Shown in pieces: positions 10,870 through 21,177 of a DNA stretch of 64,000 nucleotides. The position numbers were made by a program, and so were the translations under genes. The stretch's first letter is position 1, and each line of letters starts with the position of its first letter. The stretch is from Gordius sp. MW1 (Eukaryota > Nematomorpha > Gordioida > Gordea > Gordiidae): contig OZ038526.1 in assembly GCA_964036665.1 (NCBI GenBank), positions 8,370,001-8,434,000 of the forward strand. The letters are read 5' to 3'. The notes beneath the pieces are model-generated. The model was not told the origin of the DNA. It ran no database searches and was given only the letters and a program-made list of their open reading frames with translations.

Positions 10870-11731
10870 GGGCTAAATTCTGAAACTACCCCCCGATTGG
10901 CGCGAAAATTTAGCCGTAGATGCCCAGGGCGGCCAGGGGTAATATAGCTTTTTCAGATTCCTAAAATACCTTTTCGTTTTAAAAATATCGGACATTTCCT
11001 GGCCAGTTTCATTTATAGCATCATGTACAAGAATGACGTCACACATACAAGGCTGAAGTTTTCTCGAATTTAAAAATATAATAAAAATGTTACAGAGTAC
11101 GGTCAAAATTATTGGGGCTTAACAAACTATTTAAATTAAATAAATAAAATTTAAATTATGCAATTTTTGCCATGATTATCACGTGGTCGATCATAGAAGC
11201 AATATTTTTAATAACTACCAATACTTTAATTAATTATTTTATTATATTAAAGAAAATTTCATTTCAAATAAATCAGCTAACTAGAAAAATAAAATAATGG
11301 TATTATTGTATAATAATAATAAGTAACAGCATTAATCAGCAATTATTTAAAAAACATTTAAATTTAGTTGAATTTGATGACTAAAACTGAATTTGCATTT
11401 GGTTTTTTTTATCTAAAAAAGGTTATTTGTTAAAAATCTCATTTCAATATATAAAATATATAAGTCTAATATTTATTTATTATCATATTAAATTAATCCT
11501 ATAAATAAATAATACATATTTCTACGTATAATCTAACTTTCCTAAGCCCACTTCTTAAATTTAAATTATGCAATCTTTGCCAATATTATCACGTGGTCGA
11601 TCATAGAAGCATATTTTTAATAATTATCCATCCTTCAATTAATTATTTTATTATTCATAACCAACCCATACACTTATAGTATTTTCTAGAAATAATGTAT
11701 ATAGCAAAACAACGTTTGCCAGGTCAGCTAG
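9868..11731 (+). mobile_element. Helitron-like non-autonomous element 1, carrying a giant TATG array
   Basis: The 5' side reads TCATTTATATTTATAAAGTAAAGTG, matching the start of the abutting second element. The 3' side ends GGTCAGCTAG, matching Helitron CTRR ends. After the microsatellite comes AAGGGCTAAATTCTGAAACTACC..., shared with element 2. The interior has no Rep/helicase frame. The base before TC is C rather than the expected A, so the exact 5' boundary is uncertain. Confidence 0.6.
9897..10868 (+). repeat. Tetranucleotide microsatellite (TATG)n, ~970 bp
   Basis: About 240 almost perfect copies of the tetramer occur, interrupted only near the 5' edge by GTG. Any reading frame through it gives an artificial repeat of Met-Tyr-Val-Cys. 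The array sits where element 2 has only a few TATG copies, so it expanded from a motif native to the element. Confidence 0.97.
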
Positions 11732-13317
11732 TCTATATATATAAAGTAAAGTGTATATATGTATGTATATATGTATGTAAGGGCTAATCTCTGAAACTAC
11801 CGGCCCGATTTGCGCGAAAATTTACCCCTAGGTTCCCAGGGCGGCCAGGGGTAAAATAGCTTTTTCAGAATCCTAAAATTCCTTTTAATTTTTGAGATAT
11901 TGGGTTTTATGCGTTTTGACGTTCAATAAAATGTCAATTAAACGCACCTCCTCGCGTTCGTCGAAAATTTGAATATACAGACAGTAGTAAAAGTGTATCA
12001 CTTATAGTAGTTTGTAATACGTAATCTTTTCTTAACGGTGACAACATAAAATTTATGAATTAAATTTCTTGAACGTCATCTTTTCATAACGGTGACAATA
12101 TAAAATTTATGAATTAAATTTCTTAAACGTCATCTTTTTATAACGGTGACAAGACAACATAAAATTTATGAATTAAATTTCTTAAACGTCATCTTTTCTT
12201 AACGGTGACAACATAAAATTTATGAATTAACCTGAAATAAATAAAATTATAGATTATTGAGAAAATATATAGGTGAAGAAGATGAATTTTTCTCATTATC
12301 ATTAAATGAGATATTTTAAATGAGAAAGATGAAAGTATATATAATTTAAATGTAATATAAAATAGTCCAACGTTGATTATTCTGAGTAAATGCTATTTAT
12401 ATATAAATGTCATTATTTATCGATCATTAATTTTTATTAAATGAGATATTTAAATGAGAATAAATTCTGAAACTACCGGCCCGATTCGCGCTAAACTTTA
12501 CCCGTAGGTTCTCAGGGCGGCCAGGTGTAAAATAGCTTTTTCAGATTGCTAAAATTCCTTTTAGTTTTAAAAATATCGGACATTTCTCGGCCTTTTGGTT
12601 TTAAAAAAGGGCTAAATTCTGAAACTTCACATCCGATTCGCGCGAAAATTTAGCCGTAGATGCCCAGATAGGCCAGGGGTAAAATAGCTTTTTCAGATTC
12701 CTAAAATACCTTTTTGTTTTAAAAATATCTGACATTTCCCGTCCAGTTTCATTTATAGCAGCATATACAATAATGACGTCATACACACAAAGCTGAAGTT
12801 TTCTCGAATTAGATATTTAAAAGTATAATAAAAATGTTACAGTGTACGGTTAAAATTATTGGGGTTTAACAGACTATTTAAATTAAATAAATAAAATTTA
12901 AATTATGCAGTTTTTGTCATTATTATCACGTGGTCGATCATAGAAGCATATATTTAATAATTATCCATCCTTCAATTAATTATTTTATTATATTAAAGTA
13001 AATTGTATTTCTAAATAAATCAGCTAACTAGAAAAATAAATAATGGTATTATTGTATAATAAGTAACAGCATTAATAAGCAATTTTTTCAAAAACATTTA
13101 ATTTTAGTCGGATTTGATGACTAAAACAGAATTTGCATTTGGTTTGTCTTATTATATAAATATATACTAAAAATAGTGGGTTCATAAAATCATTCGGACC
13201 TTCACATTATAAATTATTTCATATATGACCCCATTTTAGATAAGTCTTATTAATAGCTTATACTTTATTAACCACTTAAGGACTGAGCCAAAGCAACGCT
13301 TGGCCGGGCACAGCTAG
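11732..13317 (+). mobile_element. Helitron-like non-autonomous element 2
   Basis: It starts TCTATATATATAAAGTAAAG directly after the CTAG of element 1 and ends GGGCACAGCTAG followed by T. Upstream of the end, CCAAAGC...GCTTGG can form a short hairpin, as Helitron 3' ends do. It is non-coding. It contains two diverged copies of the CTGAAACTACCGGCCCGAT block (11788 and 12467/12610). Confidence 0.65.
12022..12232 (+). repeat. Four-copy ~58-bp minisatellite inside Helitron-like element 2
   Basis: The unit contains CATCTTTTCTTAACGGTGAC and ATAAAATTTATGAATTAAAT. The copies differ by a few substitutions and one 5-bp insertion. Confidence 0.85.
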
Positions 13318-14499
13318 TTATTTATAAACCCAACTTAAAACGAAAGTATCACCCTGAGGCTATCGAGAGCGGGTCCATCATTACTCAATCTTTAATTAAG
13401 CAAGGTGCAATCATAAAACTAACGTTAGATCCTATGGAAAAAGACATCATGTTCCTCTAACTTAAAAGATAAGATAGCCTAAAGTAAATCGCTGAACAAA
13501 AGAATTTAAGTTCCCACTTATCATATTATAAATTTTATTAAATGAAATTTTATAAAACTATAAGATTTTCATATTTTAGCCATAACACATGCACCTCAGT
13601 TAATTAAATATTTTTCACTTTAAATAAGAGAGAACCTCTTAGCCTATTTTGAAGGACACATTGACCCCACTCATTTTCGAATATACGAGTTGTCATTTTT
13701 TTGAAACCCTGATATAAAAAATATATTATCTATGTTGCTATAGTATTTTTTCAAACTTTGTAGTCAAGAACATTTTGTTAAAAAAGTATATGAAAATCGG
13801 TTGAAATTTTGTGTAGGCTATGGTCGCGATAGCCCCGGTCTCTAGATCTTATTCATTCATTATTAGACAAAATTATGTGCTCTAACTTAGGATTAATAAA
13901 ATAATATTCAATTCAGGTTTAAATTTTTATATCTTAATTGTATGTGCTAATTTTTAATATATTAAATAAAACACTTTTAACAAATCTTCCAAGAAAACGA
14001 TTGATATGCGATCTATTTTTGATAGTTATTCGATTTTCACAAAGCATAAAAATGATACAATAAACTACAAGTTTTAAAGTGGAAATTATAAATGATTGTC
14101 ATAATAAAATCATTAATTTTCTATTCAAGGATTAGCAAGACTGGAATATTCTGACCAATAAAAATAAATAATCATAAATAGATTTCAACAGATAAAAATT
14201 AAAGATGCATTATACAATTTACTTACCATCCATCCCCCATTATTTTATAGAATCGAAATTTACTTTATTGCAAAGATAAAAGTGATTGTTGAATTTTAAC
14301 CAAAAAATAGAAAATCCCTTATGGAAGGAAACTTATTAAAACTATTTTTGTTGAAAAAAGTTTAAAACGTTTTTAAATTTCTTTTTTTGCATATTTTTGC
14401 ATAAATTTGCTTAAAACTTTTGATGACACACATAGTATCCTAACATTAATTATTAGCTGAATCAATTTATGTAGACATGGAATAATTGCATCTAATTAC
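13318..14499. other. AT-rich stretch, no gene recognised
   Basis: Later exons of the Sec7-domain gene should lie here or beyond on the minus strand. I could not find the PH domain expected after EFA6-type Sec7 domains. A strong donor-like GGTAAGT sits on the minus strand near 14209 without a convincing exon. Confidence 0.4.
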
Positions 14500-14636
14500 G
14501 TGATTCCCTGCAAAGGCTTTTCTCTGATAGAAAAGTACAGCCGTTTGAGATATGATTTGTCATAAGATTTGGCACAATTACTTATGGAGGTAAGATTCGC
14601 AATGAACTCTTTACAGCTCATCCTTTTCCCAATGTC
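14500..14636 (-). CDS. Sec7-domain ARF guanine-exchange factor (EFA6/PSD-like), exon encoding Sec7 C-terminal part
   Basis: After a CTTTTAG acceptor the frame reads D-IGKRMSCKEFIANL... to LKRLYFSIREKPLQGIT and reaches an AC|GTAATT donor (phase 2). IGKRMSC-x-FI-NL followed by L-x-x-LY-SI-x-x-x-x-LQ is the C-terminal helix pair of the Sec7 domain in the EFA6/PSD group. Its acceptor is phase 0, matching the donor of the 59-nt exon upstream. EFA6 proteins catalyse GDP/GTP exchange on ARF6 at the plasma membrane; that is family knowledge. A PH domain should follow but was not found. Confidence 0.75.
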
Positions 14637-14838
14637 CTAAAAGCAAGAAAAGCTTTGACCATATCTGTTTCCTTTTTCTAAAGGCAGGTTTATAAAATGT
14701 GTCAATTCAGGTCGGAATAATTAAAATACATTAAAAATATGGTACGGTAGGTGAAAAAAGCGTTAAACATATACTAAGAATAATTACAAAAATGTAGGTT
14801 ATATTTGTAAAAATATATCTCAATATCACAGAACTTAC

Positions 14839-14897
14839 ACAGAGGTAGATGTCGGTGTTCAAAACTACAAGGGCACACACCAAGATATGCAACGCAT
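14839..14897 (-). CDS. Sec7-domain ARF-GEF, 59-nt exon encoding the central LNTD helix
   Basis: This mini-exon is bounded by a TTAG acceptor and a consensus GTAAGT donor. It encodes ALHILVCALVVLNTDIYLC, the Sec7 helix that in the family reads HTL-x-CA-x-MLLNTDLHGHN. The incoming codon completes GAT (Asp) with the previous exon's phase-1 G, giving S-E-D-A-L, as in EFA6 proteins. Spacing to IGKRM in the next exon is the same as in the family (five residues after Asp). The usual LHGH is replaced by IYLC, which is divergent. Confidence 0.75.
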
Positions 14898-15113
14898 CTA
14901 ATTTTAAATTAAGAAAAACGTTTTTATATAGAATGTCTGGGTAATTAAATACGAGTTAAATTCTTAGTAAAGTATTCCAAAATGTTGATAATTTTTTATA
15001 ATGAAAGCAACCGGTAAAAAGCATATGAAAGTCGAGCAAAATTGTTTACATTTGCGTTAATTTTGCATTACGCCACATTATTTCTTTCAAAATTTAAACT
15101 GTCAAATGCTAAC

Positions 15114-15307
15114 CTTCCGAAATAAAAGAGGTGGGATTGAATTGGTAGTAAGATTTTGAAAAAATTCTAAGCGTCTTTCCTCGATCACAATTTTCACCAA
15201 CCAAAGAAACGTGAAGACAGAAGTTCCTGAGAGCGACATCAAGCGGTATTTTTTCGAAGGGAAATTCGTTAACAAACTCTTCAGCTAATCTTTCATTTGT
15301 ATCGGCC
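15114..15307 (-). CDS. Sec7-domain ARF-GEF (EFA6/PSD-like), exon encoding the first half of Sec7
   Basis: The exon runs from an ATTAG acceptor to a GAAG|GTTAGC donor. It encodes ADTNERLAEEFVNEFPF, then PLDVALRNF, LVGENCDRGKTL and FSKSYYQFNPTSFISE. The order F-x-F-(x)n-LD-x-ALR-x-F, L-x-GE, then FS-x-x-Y-x-x-NP matches Sec7 domains. The HFS-x-RY and SE ending point to the EFA6/PSD branch rather than cytohesins or BIG/GBF. The Glu of the VGE motif is the catalytic glutamate finger and is present. Phase 1 at the donor joins the 59-nt exon without a frame break. The exon for the Sec7 N terminus should lie upstream (above 15307) and was not identified. Confidence 0.8.
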
Positions 15308-15928
15308 CTAATTATACAAACCAAAAATATAGCCTAACGCAGCCTTAAAAATCAAAAATTTAACTAAATACAATAGATTTCACATTATAAAGGTGCAATT
15401 TTTCATTAATACCAAAATTTTTCTTATAATTTCCTTTTTATTTTAAATAGTAATTAAAATCGAATATTCTCTATGGTGTGACCTTGCAACTGGGGTATCA
15501 ACAAACTAAATTCGTTAAAAATATCATCTCCGATTCTTTAAATTTCTTCCTTTCATATTGAACCCCTGACACCCTTAAAGGTTAAATGGACAACTCTGAC
15601 TGACATTCTTCTAGTTGAAAAGATTTGCAAATTTTAATAACTTGTTTAAAACATAAAACAATTAATTAAATTTAAAAACCTATTATAATCGTTTCCTTTC
15701 ATTAAAGTCACTTAGTTGTTCCCACCACCTAAGGTTTTTTAGTACAATGTTATACTAGAAAATTTTATTTATTACGGTAAAAATACATATTTTGTGACGA
15801 TGAATTAAATAAATAAAAAAAAGTTTGAATCTAATAAAAATTTAGTTACTAATCAGGTTGATGATATAAATGTAAAAAACAGCAGTTTTTAGCTGCTGGT
15901 GATAATAAAGACTTTGTATTAATTACAA
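15308..15928. other. AT-rich stretch, no gene confirmed
   Basis: This should contain or lead to the upstream exon of the Sec7 gene. A minus-strand frame at about 15600-15660 with CKSFQLEECQSEL is suggestive but lacks a clear donor, so it is not called. Confidence 0.35.
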
Positions 15929-17020
15929 AAACTCGGGCCTTCGGCCCTCGTGGGAAGGGGGAGAAGGGAAGGGAAGAGGGGAAGGGAAGGGAAGAGGGGA
16001 AGGGAAGGGAAGAGGGGAAGGGAAGGGGGGACGACTCATCTGTACTTCGTATAAATGTATCATATTTGCTATGCAATTTATGGGGGAAAAAGGTGGGAAG
16101 GGGCGAGAATGTTTATAGGGGGGTATTAAATGCCTAATGATTAATTAATTATTTATACAAATTTTCCATTATAGGCAAAATGTAATAAAGGCAAAATGTA
16201 ATATAGGCAAGGGTTAGATTTAGTGTTTGCATCTAGTTGCGTATTACATTAGTTTTTATGGCCTTTAGTGATTATGGGTCTAACAAACATTATATTATAA
16301 AATAACACAATGTTAAGAATTTGCAGAATTGTTGGGAGAAATTTTTTGTTGAATTTGAACAATTTTTAATTAAAAAAATGAAAAATTTGGCCAATGGTCA
16401 CTTTTTCTCTATTGGTCAGTACCAACAGATACTCTATAAGTCAATGATAGCCAAAAAGACGGAAAAAAAATTTTGATGCTCACTTTGGCCAATGGTCATT
16501 TTTTTCCATTGGTCAGCAGCCAGCACACGGTAAAAGTGGATATAAATTCATAAGAGTAAAAAAAACAAAAAAAACAAATTTCGAATCACATTTTGGCCAA
16601 TGGTCATTTTTTTCCATTGGTCAGCAGCCAGGACACGGTAAAAGTCGATATAAATTCATAATAGTCAAAAAAAAACGCAAAAAAAAAATTTCGTTTCACA
16701 CCTTGGCCAAATGGTCATTTTATTCCATTGATCAGCAGCCAGCGGACGGCCAAAAAGTCATAATAGCAATGGTAGTAACAGGAACAATCATAATAGTCAA
16801 AAAAAAACGTAAAAAAAAATTTCGATTCACATTTTGGCCAATGGTCATTTTTTACAGTGGTCAGTAGCCAGCGGACGGCCAAAAAGTCATAATAGCAATG
16901 GTAGTAACAGGAACAATCATAATAGTCAAAAAAAAACGAAAAAATAAACTCGGATTCACATTTTGGCCAATAGTCATTTTTTTCATTGGTCAGCAGCCAA
17001 CGGACGGCCAAAAAGTGGCG
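15929..17020 (+). mobile_element. CAATGG-family element 1 (minisatellite-cored, pearl/HINE-like)
   Basis: Order along the element: hairpin GGGCCTTCGGCCC; a GAAGGGAAGGG purine tract; GCTATGCAATTTATGGG; a ~350-bp unique segment with GCAAGGGTTAG; then about five tandem units of 95-130 bp, each holding TTGGCCAATGGTCATTTTTT...CATTGGTCAGCAGCCAG. Open frames across the array are by-products of the repeat and its stop-poor phase. The family recurs at least eight times in this window in both orientations. Confidence 0.75.
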
Positions 17021-17411
17021 ACTCCTCGTTTATTTTGCCTGCCCGAACTAAATTTCTGTAGATTAACATTCTTGGTCAGGTTTAAATAATGATTAGGTAT
17101 AACAATTCGGCTAATATTGGTGATCAATATAATTTAGAGGGAAGCAATTAATTAAATTAATATTTTTTCGCCTTAATATTATAAATTTTCTCGATAAATA
17201 TATGATTTTATGGATTTAAAAAAAGGTTTTAAAGGATCGAGTGATCATTTTACATATATGATGACAATTTTTAGTGTGATTTTATATTTTTATTTTACTT
17301 AAAATTTTATTGTTTTATAACCGTTGGACATTTTGGGTTTATGAATTACATAAATTTATTTTAGTAACCTGCAAAATTAAAAAAAAATTTGTTTGTTGCT
17401 ATATATATGTA
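17021..17411. other. AT-rich stretch, nothing recognised
   Basis: No frame, RNA gene or repeat boundary was recognised. Confidence 0.4.
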
Positions 17412-17578
17412 CATGGGCCTAACCAGCTATGGGATTAGAGGGGCAATAATGATTTAGGGAGGGGCAAAATGATCATTTTTAAAAAGTTAGCCATAATTAT
17501 AAAAAATTTTAACATATTATTGGATTTAGAGGGGGGAGGACAGCTGCCCCTGCCTGCCCCCCCCTTGGCTACGCCCAT
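17412..17578. mobile_element. GGGCGTAGCC-family MITE, copy 3
   Basis: The ends are CATGGGCCTAACCAG and TTGGCTACGCCCAT, with the GGGGCAATAATGATTTAGGGAGG core. The flanks are AT dinucleotide-rich, so a target duplication cannot be read. Confidence 0.75.
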
Positions 17579-18708
17579 ATATATATAAATGGACCTAAAT
17601 GTGAGATTTCATGCGGTTTGGACCAATTTTTTATGTTATTTATTTAAACCTCGAACCCGGTGCTTAAATATGCACACTCGGCCTCTCGTAAAACCGTGTT
17701 GCCGTTTTTTTATTACATACATACTTGTGTAGATAAATTAAAAGCCCATCCCCCTTCCCCCTCTTTGTAAAGAAGCCTTCCCCCTCCCCCTACCTTAACT
17801 AAACGCATTGTTGCCTTCATAACCCCCCCCCCCCTTATAGCGTTATCCGAAACTGGGGGCTTCGCCTCCAGTTACGCCCCGAAGGGCGTATTTTAAATAT
17901 CATCAATGTATCACCCGGTTGAGTCATTTTTTTCTATATTATGAGGACGAATATTTTGCACTAGGAAGGGTAAGCCTTGATTTATTATCGGCAGGACCAC
18001 TTACACACAAACTTTCTTATTCACAAACGACATTTCTAAGTATTGCACGGTATATAGGTTATAAATACATTTATTTATCTCTAATGATTTCCCCAATTTT
18101 TTTATATCGATAACATTTGATAACATAAATCAAATCCATACCCCTTTTTTTCTTATATTTTATTTTTCAAAGTAGAGTTTGTATAGCGATGCATTGCATT
18201 GGACAATAATCATTGATCCTATAACATGAAACAACCCATTTTAATCATTATACCGATTTTAAAAATTTATCAAACTGTATCAATAGGCCAAAATTCATGT
18301 TTCGCTTACTTTTTAAAAGGGAATACATTCTATTAGTCTACGCATATAACAAACGCATAGTATGAGTTAAAGTTTACTAAAAGGTTGAAGCTTTAAAATA
18401 CATAAAGTGCTAATACTGGGCCTTAGTAAAAAATGTACTTATATCATGGGCTAAAATTATATCTATTTTCAAATGATCCAGCAATTTCTAATATTTATTA
18501 AAGTGAGATAATGCGTGATTTAATATAAATGCGTGATTTGGTAAATACTTCTATCACAATCATAACGATATTTATAAAGGGTTATATGTGTTCTCAGCGG
18601 GGCGATTTAGGCTTTGATAAGTTTTCGATGCGAGTTAAAAAATTTACGAAGATAACAATAAATCTAAAAAGGTAATGTTCGATAAAACATTTACTATATT
18701 CATGAATT
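17579..18708. other. AT-rich stretch, no gene recognised
   Basis: A C-run with TTATAGCG and an imperfect palindrome CTGGGGGC...GCCTCCAG at about 17850-17870 are the only structured parts seen. Confidence 0.4.
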
Positions 18709-18815
18709 CTACAAAATTTCGGCCGTCACTGTGGGTTCCGGAGTTAAGACCTTGTCATCTTCATCTCCGGACAATGTTATTTTAGGGGCATCCAGAATAG
18801 GGTAGTATATATGAG
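18709..18815 (-). pseudogene. Truncated copy of a duplicated terminal exon
   Basis: After a TTTTTAAATAG acceptor-like site the frame reads HIYYPILDAPKITLSGDEDD and continues KVLTPEPTVTAEIL before a stop. This is the same peptide as the exon at 42829-42983, about 70 percent identical, and the upstream intron-like sequence is shared too. It ends early relative to that copy. The protein family is not recognised. Confidence 0.5.
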
Positions 18816-18935
18816 CTATTTAAAAATCGAAATTGCATTTTTTAACAATAACAAAAGTAATGAGTGTCGTCTAGCCTGAAGAAAATGCTACATTTTTCAA
18901 TTTATGATATTTTTAATATTATAAAATTTTAATCC
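18816..18935. repeat. Dispersed repeat shared with 42984-43150 and 45288-45476
   Basis: It contains AACAATAACAAAAGTAATGA and GAAGAAAATGCTACATTTTT in the same order as the other two copies. It is the intron-side part of the duplicated exon block. Confidence 0.75.
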
Positions 18936-20165
18936 GATCCAAGGGGTCTTTGATCCAAAATCAGTTTTTTAAATCTAAGTCCAATCCTTAAAATTCTATG
19001 AAACAAATTTTTAGTTGAGTTTAATTAATCAAACTTATTATTGTTTAATTTAAATTAGAAATAGTCCATTAAAAATCTAATTCAATAAAAATTTTAGCTT
19101 TTTTTACAAACTAAATCAGCTATAAACAATGTAATATATATAATTACAATTGATAATAGAAATCAGGGGGAAAGATGGGAATTAATCTTGAATAAAACAT
19201 TATTTTCAAAATTTTCATTTAATAAAGATGAACTTATCAAATAGGGTTGGCAGGTGCATTCAACAAAAATTTCTATATGTAAATTCTGCAAATTAAATAC
19301 ACGATATATACTTTTTATTAAAAAACAAATATTTAACGGCAAAGTTAGTTAGAAATGGGAGGCAATTTTTTGGTATATAAAATGGTGCCCCTATTTCCTC
19401 CTAGTTATGCCCTTGATAATACTTGAAGTTAGAGTGACGAAGGGGGATTGTGAAACAATATTTACTTTTCAAAGACAATGCAAAAAAATGGAAATGCAAC
19501 TAACAATGATACAACAATTTTGCCTCAAAGTTTTTGTGTCTTATAAAAGATCATTGTTATTTTATTTAATATTTTTTTTTCCTTTATTCGATAAAAGTTT
19601 ATTTCCAAATAATTAAGTATGTTGTATGCAAAAATATATTAAAATTAATGAGCAGGCATTGTATTAGATTTTACAATTTCCACGTTTTCAAAATATTTAA
19701 ATTATATTTTTCTGTAAATTAATTGTCTTAAGGAGGGGTAGGATTGGAAAAATTGAAAATATTTTATAAAATATAAAGGAAGAACGTATAAAAATAAAAA
19801 TTGTTATTATTAAAATAAAAATAATGAAAAATTATTTACTAATTTAGTACTTACCTATTAAATAAAGTAGGAATATAAGTGGGATAACTTCAAAATATAA
19901 TGCGGTTATATATTTTTATAATATTTATGATATATGCTTCTGAATCTGATGATAAATGTAATGTAAATCTCTTGATCTTCTCGATAAGTGATTATTTATT
20001 TCCTTGAGTTAAAATATGTAAATAGCCCTAAAGGATACCTCAGTTGTTTCTTCATAGGGACAATAAAACGAGATAGCAGCTACGTTCACGACAGTGACTT
20101 ATGGCGTGAAGCCTAACCCTCCACTCCCTCTCTCCCCTTTATAATAAATTAATCGATAATGTGGG
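18936..20165. other. AT-rich stretch, no gene recognised
   Basis: The 69-codon frame at 19407-19616 has no recognisable similarity or splice context. Confidence 0.4.
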
Positions 20166-20871
20166 GACCCTTACTCCCCCACATGTTTCCTTTCCTTCTT
20201 CCCTCGCAACTAAAACGCACGCCTTAGCACAAACACACAAAAACACATTATAAGAAAGAAGTAACGCGCCGCGCATGATTAAATCTTTCTGAAGGCAGTC
20301 TGGCCAGCAACTTAGCAAAGCGCACAACATAAAGATTAATAATTAAATTTGTAATTTACATGAAGGAAGTTAGCTACAACGAATAAAAATAAGCAAACTT
20401 ATATTTCGTTTTCGGTGAACTTGTTTATATAAAATCTAAAAAAAATTGAAAAGAAGACTTGATTTGCATTGGATCCTTGGCCTTAGAACAAATTTTTTTC
20501 CTCTTTCAGAGGGGGGGGGGGAGGGCCAGTTATTGATAAATAAATGTAGAAGCAATGCAAAATATTTAAATTAAAGTTACTATTAATTAAATTTATATTA
20601 AAATAAGTCGTAGTTAGACGGTAAGATAGGGCAAAAAATATTGTATTCAGATGTATTATAAATATTTATTTTTTTGGGTTAATTAATATTTATTTATTTT
20701 TTACTTTATGATAAGCACCCCCCCCCCCTATTTTTATTTTTGTATATTACATGTGCGCTTGAGTTGCTGGCCAGGCTGCCTTCAGCTTGAAGATGAAAGA
20801 AAGATTAATTACTTCTTATATTACGTTTATGTGTGTTTGTGGGGGGAAAGGAAACATGTGTGGGAGTAAGT
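20166..20871. repeat. Inverted repeat pair with ~450-bp spacer (possible foldback/MITE)
   Basis: The left arm at about 20166-20313 and the right arm at about 20760-20871 are complementary through ACTCCCCCACATGTTTCC / GGAAACATGTGTGGGAGT and CTGGCCAGCAACT / AGTTGCTGGCCAG, with indels between. A 63-codon minus-strand frame in the left arm is an effect of the repeat. Terminal boundaries and a target duplication were not resolved. Confidence 0.65.
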
Positions 20872-21177
20872 TTAAGTTTTTGTAATGGATGGGGGAAAAT
20901 ATAAGCCAAAGCCACACAGGTTAAAAAGTTGTTTGAGCAATAAAAAATAAGACAAGTCACATAAACTTAAATTAAAACTATATAACAAACGAATAAAAGG
21001 GTCATGGGTGTGGTGGCAGGGAGGGGTAACTATCAAAAGATTTAAATTATTAATAGTATTAACAAGAACAATATATTTATTTAAACAAAATGGCCCATAT
21101 CAGTAAAGGCATAGGCTGTACTAGGGGAGGACATAGGTTAATTATTTATTTTAACAAAAAAAACTAAAAAAATGTGA

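Noticed and set aside
9864..10883. Long open frames of repeated Met-Tyr-Val-Cys
   Set aside because: They are translations of a perfect tetranucleotide repeat in three frames, with no start context or conserved sequence outside it.
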